Of a DNA stretch of 64,000 nt, positions 56,892 to 64,000 are shown piece by piece. The translations under genes and the position numbers were made by a program. The DNA is from Psychrobacter arenosus (GTDB taxonomy: Bacteria; Pseudomonadota; Gammaproteobacteria; Pseudomonadales; Moraxellaceae), in the NCBI RefSeq assembly GCF_904848165.1, contig NZ_LR884459.1, positions 2,418,001 through 2,482,000 of the forward strand, read 5' to 3'. Numbering within the stretch: position 1 is the stretch's first letter; each line of letters opens with the position of its first letter. The notes under the pieces are model-generated. The model was not told where the DNA came from, ran no database searches, and saw only the letters and a program-made list of their open reading frames with translations.

Positions 56892-57815
56892 TTAATCACT
56901 ATGCTGCGTTAACCACGTTGTAGCCATCTCCCAGAGAGCAGGGGCTTTGGCAGCAAGTTTACGGCTAAAGTATTTCATATGACCAATCTCATCGAGCCCA
57001 AATTCTGCAGGCTCAACACGACGTTTTTCAGCCGCCATATTGGGGAAGACGCGTAGCATATCCGCGACGTTTTTATCATTGGCAATATCATCATCGCTAA
57101 AATAGAGCCATAACGCGGGCGTCGTCACCTCATCGTAATACTGCGTATGGATGGTTTTACCAAAGGCGGTTTTGATATAGCCGGCACCATTACACCACTC
57201 GCGCCATTGGGCTGCCACACCACGCGGTAACGGTTCGCCCATGCCCATTTTGTCAGATGGGGTATAGCCTAGCGCCAAGTTACCTACCGGAATAAACGCA
57301 TCCATAAAAAACATCGCCTTAGCGCGATAGGGCATAGTCATATTTTTGATGCGACCAGACGAGCAAGCCACGTTAAATACTGAAGTCAGCGCCTCATGAT
57401 TGGGCATCAACCCGATCAGCTGACCCCCAGCACTATGACCTATTAAGTGATAGCTGGTGTCTGCAAATTCATCTTGCAGCGTCTGCAATACCGCTGGCAA
57501 ATCATGGCGGCCCCAACTAATGAGTGAAGCATCACATTTCGCTAGCGGGCAGGTGAGTGAGTCGCCAATCCCTTCATTATCAAAGGTCAATACGCCAAAG
57601 CCTTGCTCGGCAAGATAACTGGCAAAACTATGGTAAAACTGTTGCTTAATGCCAGTAGCAGGGGCAATCATAACGGCGGCTTTAAGCTTAGCTTGCGGAC
57701 GATATAGGGTGGTGGCTAGCGGACGGTTGCGCTCGGTCAAAATCGTTAGCGATTCTTTGCTAAAGGTCTCTATGGTCTTATTAATTTCAGTAGGATGAGC
57801 GATAGTGTCAGTCAT
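56892..57815 (-). CDS. Alpha/beta hydrolase
   Basis: A 307-residue cytoplasmic hydrolase of the alpha/beta fold (serine aminopeptidase-like, Hydrolase_4 type). The nucleophile elbow is LIGHSAGGQLIG near residue 125; an oxyanion region VMIAPATGIKQQFY near 49 and the late His in GHMKYFSRKLA complete the expected triad with an Asp from FSDDDIAND. Substrate unknown. It may be co-transcribed with the alcohol dehydrogenase upstream on the same strand, but 234 bases and a possible terminator lie between. Confidence 0.85.
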   Translation of the reverse strand: MTDTIAHPTEINKTIETFSKESLTILTERNRPLATTLYRPQAKLKAAVMIAPATGIKQQFYHSFASYLAEQGFGVLTFDNEGIGDSLTCPLAKCDASLISWGRHDLPAVLQTLQDEFADTSYHLIGHSAGGQLIGLMPNHEALTSVFNVACSSGRIKNMTMPYRAKAMFFMDAFIPVGNLALGYTPSDKMGMGEPLPRGVAAQWREWCNGAGYIKTAFGKTIHTQYYDEVTTPALWLYFSDDDIANDKNVADMLRVFPNMAAEKRRVEPAEFGLDEIGHMKYFSRKLAAKAPALWEMATTWLTQHSD

Positions 57816-57859
57816 ATTGAGGTCACTTATTTAAAATGTTTATAAGACGTTATTATTAT

Positions 57860-57907
57860 AAAAATGCTTATTAAAAAGATAATAAAAATGCTTATTAAAA
57901 AGATAAT
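57860..57907. repeat. Perfect 24-base tandem duplication
   Basis: Two identical copies (57860-57883 and 57884-57907) each start AAAAATGCTTATTAAAAAG. This looks like a recent replication-slippage event in the spacer. Confidence 0.95.
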
Positions 57908-57923
57908 TGATAAATGGTTAAGG

Positions 57924-57954
57924 CTAAAAAATAAGTGCCATTTTTAGCCACTTA
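57924..57954 (-). terminator. Possible terminator of the alcohol dehydrogenase gene
   Basis: TAAGTG...CACTTA hairpin followed in the minus direction by ATTTTTTAG; the stem is short. Confidence 0.5.
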
Positions 57955-58049
57955 CAAAGATTTTTAAAAACTAACCCCCGCTAGTGCAAGGGTTAAGAAA
58001 AGTCAGAATAAAAGTTAGTATTTAAATAGTTTATTCGGACTATATGCCG

Positions 58050-59093
58050 TTATGCAAAGTCATTTTTTAGCACAATGCGATAGCGGGCTTTACCGGCACG
58101 CATATGCTCGATAGCCTCATTAATATCTGACATAGCATAATCTTCAGTGATGGGCTCGACACCCGCACGGGCAGCAAACTGCACCATCTGACGCAGCTCA
58201 GCCGCCGTGCCTGTCGGTGAGCCTGCGATAGCTTTAGCACCACTAATGAGGCTAAACGCTTGCACATCCAATGGTTTCAATACAGCACCAACATAGTGTA
58301 ATTTACCTTCAGGCTTGAGTAGGCTTAGATAAAGGTTCCAATCTAGAGCTACGTTTACCGTCGAAATAATCAAATCTAAAGAGCTACGGGCAGCTTTCAA
58401 TGCCTCTTTGTCTTTAGAGTCGATAATATGATGCGCCCCCATTTCACGGATTTCATCATACTTTTCTGGACTGCTACTAAAGGCGGTCACTTCACAGCCC
58501 CAAGCGTTTAAGAAGTCTAGTGCCATATGACCTAGGCCGCCGATACCGATAACGCCGACTTTCTTGCTGGCGTCCATTTGATGCTGGATAATAGGACGGT
58601 ATACCGTGATACCACCGCACAATAAAGGACCGGCTTTAGACTCATCTAACTCCGCAGGTAAAGGAATCACCCACTGCCACTGCGCGCGGACTTTATCAGC
58701 AAACCCACCAGAATGGCCTACGATAGTAGCGACCGATTTCGGGCAGACGTTGCCTTTGCCTGCGATGCAGACATCGCAATGCTGGCATGACTCAGAAGTC
58801 CAACCTAGACCTACGGTTTGACCAATCTTAAGCCCTTTTACGCCAGCTCCCATTCTATGCACTTTACCGACGATTTCGTGACCGGCAACGACCGGATATT
58901 GGCTTTGGCCCCATTCGCTATCGATGATAGATAGGTCTGAGTGACAAATACCGCAATAGCTCACGGCGATTTCGACCTCATCCACTTTTAACTCACCCGC
59001 ATCAAAGTCATAACGCTCGAGTTTGCTCCCAGCTTCCATAGCGGCGTAGGCGCGAATAGTATTGTTATTATCAGTTGTAGTAGCAGTAGACAT
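58050..59093 (-). CDS. Zinc-dependent alcohol dehydrogenase (YahK/cinnamyl-type)
   Basis: A 347-residue cytoplasmic NADP(H)-type medium-chain dehydrogenase. Catalytic zinc ligands lie in CGICHSDLS (Cys47) and AGHEIVG (His72); structural zinc cysteines are Cys103, Cys106, Cys109 and Cys117 (CQHCDVCIAGKGNVC). The Rossmann motif is VIGIGGLGHMALDF, and FSSSPEKYDE at the end of the second strand suggests NADPH. Members reduce many aldehydes to alcohols. The start follows GAGAGC. Confidence 0.93.
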   Translation of the reverse strand: MSTATTTDNNNTIRAYAAMEAGSKLERYDFDAGELKVDEVEIAVSYCGICHSDLSIIDSEWGQSQYPVVAGHEIVGKVHRMGAGVKGLKIGQTVGLGWTSESCQHCDVCIAGKGNVCPKSVATIVGHSGGFADKVRAQWQWVIPLPAELDESKAGPLLCGGITVYRPIIQHQMDASKKVGVIGIGGLGHMALDFLNAWGCEVTAFSSSPEKYDEIREMGAHHIIDSKDKEALKAARSSLDLIISTVNVALDWNLYLSLLKPEGKLHYVGAVLKPLDVQAFSLISGAKAIAGSPTGTAAELRQMVQFAARAGVEPITEDYAMSDINEAIEHMRAGKARYRIVLKNDFA

Positions 59094-59463
59094 ACAGCAG
59101 CTCTCTTATGGTTAGGATTGGCCTAGATAGTTAGTGTAGGTATAGCTAGTTAGAATTGGCATAGAAAAAGGCGACAGTTACAAAAATCAGCCCATAAATA
59201 AACAGCATACAAAGGTCTAGCTAAGGTTACTATAGAGACTTAGTATCAGTACCTTATTATTTATAACAATCAACAAACATCTAATATTAAGCAGTTGTTA
59301 TTAGATAGATAATAATGACTTTGCACAACCACATTGAGTCTATAAAACCACAGTTGGTCTGTAAAAATAATGACAACGTATAACTATTAAGACCTTATAA
59401 CTGGCTACGCCATCAGCTGATGAGCAGGCGAACACTTTACCGATAAAGGATAGGGATAAAAGT
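59094..59463. other. Divergent intergenic region
   Basis: About 370 AT-rich bases between the alcohol dehydrogenase and hscC genes, presumably carrying both promoters. No heat-shock sigma-32-type promoter or other feature was recognised. Confidence 0.4.
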
Positions 59464-61176
59464 ATGATTATAGGTATAGACCTGGGCACGACGCATAGCT
59501 TATTGGCGATTTGGCAGGATGGTGAGGCGAAGTTAATTCCCAATGCGTTAGGCTCGCTATTGACCCCTTCAGTGGTCAGTATTGATAAAGACGGCGCTAT
59601 TTTAGTGGGGCAGGCGGCCAAAGAGCGGCTGATTAGTCACCCTGAGCAAACAGCGAGCGTCTTTAAGCGTTTTATGAGCAGTCAAAAGGTCTATCGCTTT
59701 GGGACGCAACGGTTTAGTGCCGAAGAGTTGTCCGCCTTAGTGCTCAAGTCGCTGAAGGCTGACGCCGAAGCGTATCTTGGAGAGCCAGTGACCGAGGCGG
59801 TGATTACGGTACCGGCCTATTTTAATGACCATCAGCGTCAGGCAACCAAGCATGCTGCACAGATGGCAGGCCTAAATGTGCGGCGCTTATTGAATGAGCC
59901 GACGGCAGCCGCGATGGCGTATGGTCTGCATGAAATGGACAAAGATAGCGAGTTTCTCGTATTAGATTTAGGTGGCGGTACCTTTGATGTCACGCTATTG
60001 GAGCTGTTCTCTGGGGTGATGGAAGTACGGGCTAGCGCTGGTGATAACAGCCTTGGAGGGGAGGATTTCACGGAGTTATTGGTGCAGGGCTTTATTGGTC
60101 GTTGTCAGCCGAGTCAGCCTTCCCATGAGTTTTGGCAGCCCTATCTCTCACTATTGCATGGCGAAGCAGAGACCTGCAAACGGACGCTAACGCATAGTAA
60201 GCAAGCGACAATGACGATGGCTGTCGATGGGGTTATTTACACTTGGACAGTGACAGAAGCAGCGTTTGAAACCCTGTGTGAACCCTTATTCCAACGGTTC
60301 CGTGACCCTATCGAGCGGGCGGTCCGCGATGCCAAGCTGCGTATTAAGACTCTTGATGAAGTGGTGCTGGTGGGTGGAGCTACCCGAATGCCGGTATTTC
60401 GTCAGTTGATGACTCGGTTATTAGGGCGTTTCCCTTCCGTGCAGCTCAACCCTGATGAGACTATCGCTATTGGGGCGGCCATTCAGGCGGGTTTGGTAGC
60501 GGAAGATGCCGCCTTGGATGAGGTGATTCTGACCGATGTTGCCCCGTATTCTATGGGCGTTGATACCACGATTGAGATTCGTGAAAATCAATATCAGCAT
60601 GGGGTCTTTGCGCCTATTATCGAGCGTAATACGGTAATTCCGACCAGTAAAGTCCATACTTTTTTCCCTATGAATGACCAACAGACCAAAGTGCAGTTTA
60701 ATATTTACCAAGGGGAGGCGAGACTGACTCGGGATAATATTAAATTGGGCGAATTAAGCGTATCGTTACCTGCGAGTTATCGTGGTAAGGCGACTGAGCT
60801 GCCTATCGATGTGCGCTTCTCTTACGATATTAATGGTCTGTTAGAGGTCGATATTGATATGACGGATAGCGAGCAGCGTTATAACTTAGTGATTCAAAAT
60901 GGCGCCAAACAACTGTCTTATGACGAGATTAAAACCTCTAAAGATCGCCTGTCTAATCTCAAAGTACACCCCCGCGACCAAGCACAAAACCGCAGTCTAT
61001 TAGCGCGAGCAGAACGACTTTATGCCCAGCGGCTCGGCTATGAGCGTGAGCAATTGGCACGGTTGATTGGCTGGTACGAAAGTGTTCTTGATGGACAAGA
61101 CCTGCAGCAGATTCGCCAAGCCAATACCGATTTAGGGCAAAGTCTAGAGCAGTTTGAACGGGAAGATTGGTTTTAA
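59464..61176 (+). CDS. hscC: Hsp70-family chaperone HscC
   Basis: A 570-residue Hsp70 homologue. ATPase domain marks are GIDLGTTHSLLAIW at the start, NEPTAAAMAYGL near residue 140, LDLGGGTFDVTLLELF near 163 and VLVGGATRMPVFRQL near 304. The substrate-binding domain follows (about 365-480), and the lid is short, so the total is near the HscC length (about 556) and below DnaK (about 638). HscC is a specialised Hsp70 outside the main heat-shock response. The gene behind it encodes a J-like membrane protein, the known HscC partner arrangement. Confidence 0.9.
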   Translation: MIIGIDLGTTHSLLAIWQDGEAKLIPNALGSLLTPSVVSIDKDGAILVGQAAKERLISHPEQTASVFKRFMSSQKVYRFGTQRFSAEELSALVLKSLKADAEAYLGEPVTEAVITVPAYFNDHQRQATKHAAQMAGLNVRRLLNEPTAAAMAYGLHEMDKDSEFLVLDLGGGTFDVTLLELFSGVMEVRASAGDNSLGGEDFTELLVQGFIGRCQPSQPSHEFWQPYLSLLHGEAETCKRTLTHSKQATMTMAVDGVIYTWTVTEAAFETLCEPLFQRFRDPIERAVRDAKLRIKTLDEVVLVGGATRMPVFRQLMTRLLGRFPSVQLNPDETIAIGAAIQAGLVAEDAALDEVILTDVAPYSMGVDTTIEIRENQYQHGVFAPIIERNTVIPTSKVHTFFPMNDQQTKVQFNIYQGEARLTRDNIKLGELSVSLPASYRGKATELPIDVRFSYDINGLLEVDIDMTDSEQRYNLVIQNGAKQLSYDEIKTSKDRLSNLKVHPRDQAQNRSLLARAERLYAQRLGYEREQLARLIGWYESVLDGQDLQQIRQANTDLGQSLEQFEREDWF

Positions 61177-61247
61177 TAAGTAGGTCAGAATTAAGGGATA
61201 TAACCTTATAAAAATGACCATTGATAACTGCTATTAGAGATAAGATT

Positions 61248-63200
61248 ATGGAAGACTGTTGGGAGCTTTTGGGCATTGCCCCCACTGCCGATACGACGGC
61301 TATCAAAAAAGCCTATGCCAAGCAGCTTAAGGTTAATAAACCGGATAAAAATCCTGCAGGGTTTCGGGATTTGCGCGCGGCGTATGAGCGTGCTTTAGAC
61401 GAGAGCTATTGGTATGAAGCCGATGAGGATGAGGAGGAGAATGAGGAGGAAGGCACAGCAGACGAGGTTATAGAAGCGACGTCTTTCTTAGCAAATACTG
61501 CAGCAGAACATTCAACTAGCCCGTTACCAAATGGGGCGGATGCTCGGATTGAAGGCGATACGTCTTATCAGACCGTTAGTCACGCTAATACCAGCACTAC
61601 AGTAGCTCCAGCTGACGGAGATGGCGTAGATATAATGGACTATGCTGTAGATGAAGCAGCTGATATTGAAGAAGACAGTTTTGCAAAAGACAGTTTTGAA
61701 GCAGCTAATTTAGCAGACTTTGAGTCCGACGAAAGCTTTACAGCGTCGTTTTTTACCTCCTCAGCGTGGACTAGCGAGTGGCAGAAGATTGCTGAGGCTA
61801 CTGAGACTGACGCTAGCCAGCGCGATCAACGTTTACAGACGCTATTGCACACCCAAATCCATACGCCGCGCTCGCTAGATGAGCAAAATGATTTTGAAGA
61901 GGCGCTGTTAGTTTGGCTAGCTGAGCAGCCGCCTGTATTTACCGGCAGCTATCAATTGGCAAAGACCCATTTCCGTTGGGACAGACGTTTGGAGCATTGG
62001 TCACGCAATGACTACCCTTGGTTTATGCTCGAATCCTTGGACGAGCGCTATCAGCACGTTACTTATTTTCAAACCCCCACAGCTTTTCGTGAGTTTCTAA
62101 CCCGGCATTTTCCTACGGTAGCGAGCTATTGGCCTTTAGAAGACTTAAAAGCTATAGACAGCAAAGAAGCAGGCCAGCCTGTTAATAGCGATATCGAGCC
62201 GATTAAGCTAAAGCGCAGCCAGGTTTTTAGACAGCTGTTTTTTCCGTTTCGAGTAATTGAGTTAGCGCAAGAGTTGACGGCAATAGACACAGAGCTTGAC
62301 TATTATAGTCACGACCACCCTGCCGCTCATGCTCTAGCTTTATATGAGGCAAATAATCCGGGATTGACCCCGCGTTATTGGCAGCATGACTCGCCGTTAA
62401 CTGATTTTAAAGCTTGGATATTACGGCGTTTTATTTATCCGCAAGATTTTATTTTAATCGGAGTGATGGTAGCGGTTGTCGTAGGTATCTTGTCCTTACT
62501 CTCTGCGCAGCCCAGGCAAAATTTTTATAATGATGGGTGGGGCGTCTTCGCTGTAGTGTCGCTATATTATTTATTCTGGCAAGCACAATTGCGCTTATTT
62601 GCCTCCCCTCATGGCTTGGTGTCATATGAGCCTTGGCATACGGGATGGCGCAATGCCAGTATTGCTTTATTTATCATGGGCTATATCAGCTGGCTAGACA
62701 TCTCTAATCTAAACCCTTTGGCCATGCCGACTTCACCAGTATACTTTTTGACCCATATCGCGGGAGCTAGCTTATTGCTAGCTATTACCACGCGGCAACC
62801 TAATAAGGTGGTCACTGCCGTTTCTTGGTATGCTGGCTTGCTATTATTGGTGCTGACTGTACTTGTGCCACTGCTCGTACTAAAAGTCGGGGAGCCTCCT
62901 TATACCAATATCGACACCTTGCCCATCAGTCCGCTTTTTTGGATATTGCTGGCGGCTCCCGCTTGGTTGATTAGCTTGGGCGACACGTATCCGCGCCTAG
63001 AGTGGTTGGCTAATCTTGGCTACCAACTGCTTAAGGTTTGGCATTATCTCATGTTGGTTGGTGGCTTTATTTTATTTACTTACTGTGCCGATATTTTACC
63101 TAAAATCCACTTTGGTTTTACGGCGCTGACTATCATGGCGATTGCGCTTATTATGGCCTTTAGCATGGCGGTTATTTTAGAGCCTTTTTCTGATCATTGA
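61248..63200 (+). CDS. J-domain-like membrane protein, HscC partner (DjlC-like)
   Basis: A 650-residue protein. The N-terminus (1-55) is a J-like domain: LLGIAPTADTTAIKKAYAKQ, followed by LKVNKPDKNPAGFRDLRAAYERAL. At the HPD position it reads Lys-Pro-Asp, so the key histidine is missing. An acidic region (about 58-190) leads to a helical middle section with an alternation of aromatic and charged residues, and the C-terminal 260 residues hold about seven transmembrane helices. It starts 71 bases after hscC. I chose ATG 61248 in place of the TTG at 61221. It probably localises HscC at the membrane. Exact function is unknown. Confidence 0.82.
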   Translation: MEDCWELLGIAPTADTTAIKKAYAKQLKVNKPDKNPAGFRDLRAAYERALDESYWYEADEDEEENEEEGTADEVIEATSFLANTAAEHSTSPLPNGADARIEGDTSYQTVSHANTSTTVAPADGDGVDIMDYAVDEAADIEEDSFAKDSFEAANLADFESDESFTASFFTSSAWTSEWQKIAEATETDASQRDQRLQTLLHTQIHTPRSLDEQNDFEEALLVWLAEQPPVFTGSYQLAKTHFRWDRRLEHWSRNDYPWFMLESLDERYQHVTYFQTPTAFREFLTRHFPTVASYWPLEDLKAIDSKEAGQPVNSDIEPIKLKRSQVFRQLFFPFRVIELAQELTAIDTELDYYSHDHPAAHALALYEANNPGLTPRYWQHDSPLTDFKAWILRRFIYPQDFILIGVMVAVVVGILSLLSAQPRQNFYNDGWGVFAVVSLYYLFWQAQLRLFASPHGLVSYEPWHTGWRNASIALFIMGYISWLDISNLNPLAMPTSPVYFLTHIAGASLLLAITTRQPNKVVTAVSWYAGLLLLVLTVLVPLLVLKVGEPPYTNIDTLPISPLFWILLAAPAWLISLGDTYPRLEWLANLGYQLLKVWHYLMLVGGFILFTYCADILPKIHFGFTALTIMAIALIMAFSMAVILEPFSDH

Positions 63201-63467
63201 AGGTAGGTTGAGACTCGCTGAAATGAAGATTTAATCTAGGTAGAGATTGGTCTAATGCCGATACTCATAGTGATGTTGATATGAATAAGGGCAGCTGACT
63301 ACCTTAACGACATGAGTCTATTTAAGGACTTTATTGCTAAGCATCTGTATTCTAATGTTCGTTTTTCTTGTACTCAGCCAGTATTTGCCCCACTATAGGA
63401 CTAGGTGATTAATCCCCGTAGTATTGAGTTCACTGCTACCCTCCTAACCCTCAAATAGGAATAACTA

Positions 63468-64000
63468 ATGAGAAACACATCTGGCGAAAATATGCCAAGC
63501 GCAGCTAATAATCCACAAGATAACTATAATTCTAACTATAAAGTACTGACCGGCACAGACCTAAAAAACATGGCGACTGCCGTAGATAAATCAGACATCA
63601 CCCAGCCTCTAGTGGCCGTTTATTGCGGCTCCCGCTCAGGTAATAATTCCGTCTATGAACAGGCGGCTCATGAGTTAGGTAAGGCACTCGCCGAAAACGG
63701 TTTGGGCTTAGTCTATGGTGGCGCTAGTATCGGATTAATGGGTGCTGTAGCCGACGAAGCTATTAATAATGGCGCGCAAGCGGTTGGCGTAATCCCGACC
63801 TTTATGCTCAAGCACGAAATTGCTCATCAAGGCTTAACCAAGTTGCATTTGACCGATACAATGCACACGCGCAAGTCCATTATGGCGGAATATGCCGATG
63901 CCTTTGTGACGCTGCCAGGGGGCTTGGGCACGCTAGAAGAAATCATGGAAATTGCGACATGGCGTCAGCTGTATCAACACGAAAAGCCGATGATTATTAT
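63468..64000 (+). CDS. LOG family protein (partial, C-terminus outside window)
   Basis: The first 177 codons of a lysine-decarboxylase-like (LOG) protein, a family that includes cytokinin riboside 5'-monophosphate phosphoribohydrolases and nucleotide nucleosidases. After a variable 45-residue N-terminus come VAVYCGSRSGNN, LVYGGASIGLMGAVADEA, the RK of MHTRKSIMAEYADAF and the catalytic PGGLGTLEEIMEI. ATAGGA precedes the ATG. It has no evident link to the hscC pair. Confidence 0.92.
   Translation, partial: MRNTSGENMPSAANNPQDNYNSNYKVLTGTDLKNMATAVDKSDITQPLVAVYCGSRSGNNSVYEQAAHELGKALAENGLGLVYGGASIGLMGAVADEAINNGAQAVGVIPTFMLKHEIAHQGLTKLHLTDTMHTRKSIMAEYADAFVTLPGGLGTLEEIMEIATWRQLYQHEKPMII

Overview
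The window is a chromosomal segment of a gammaproteobacterium of the Moraxellaceae, most probably Psychrobacter. This is judged from the protein families, the moderate GC content with AT-rich spacers, the Moraxellaceae-type small proteins, and the combination of cmoAB, fadBA and phoBR with both iron- and nickel-type superoxide dismutases. No rRNA, tRNA, CRISPR array, insertion sequence, integrase or replication origin was seen. Both ends cut through genes: a solute:sodium symporter at the left and a LOG-family protein at the right.

Layout. 0-9.6 kb: a two-gene sodium:solute symporter (minus strand), an AGCS amino-acid symporter, ETF-ubiquinone oxidoreductase with an unusual acidic N-terminal extension, a DUF1285 protein, glutamate racemase and a DUF4062-like orphan. 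9.7-14.4 kb: two tandem MltB-type lytic transglycosylases, each followed by its own copy of the same terminator stem, then an LCMT-type methyltransferase. 14.6-16.7 kb: an AT-rich two-gene Septu (PtuA/PtuB) anti-phage island. 16.7-20.3 kb: thiopurine methyltransferase, MsrA and the tRNA wobble-modification pair CmoA/CmoB. 20.7-28.2 kb: two tandem DUF1176 secreted proteins, a DUF2788 protein, ArgS with a SPOR-domain protein, and an orphan PTS_EIIC_2 transporter. 28.3-36.1 kb: a TsdA-like dihaem cytochrome c, an SDR enzyme, the tig-clpP-clpX protein quality-control cluster and RdgB.

36.8-39.1 kb is an oxidative-stress region: Fe-SOD, then a 73-residue protein whose predicted mature N-terminus is His-rich, Ni-SOD, and the Ni-SOD maturation protease. 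39.2-46.2 kb: DUF72 protein, DgkA, IspA, an unexplained 660-base non-coding stretch, and the fadBA beta-oxidation operon. 46.3-51.5 kb: small hypothetical proteins, an isochorismatase-type hydrolase, an HD phosphohydrolase, a DUF1287 protein, Psd and Dtd. 51.7-55.1 kb: phoB and phoR preceded by two Pho boxes and followed by a translationally coupled secreted protein. 55.2-64 kb: an M23 peptidase, an ExoX-like exonuclease, an alpha/beta hydrolase, a zinc alcohol dehydrogenase, an HscC-type Hsp70 with a J-like partner lacking the HPD histidine, and the LOG protein.

Most of the window is housekeeping core. The parts that look accessory or under-described are the Septu island, the Ni-SOD cluster with its small His-rich protein, the TsdA-like lipoprotein, the third gene behind phoBR, the 42.2-42.6 kb putative RNA region and the duplicated transglycosylase unit. 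All family assignments come from recognising motifs by eye; no database search was run.
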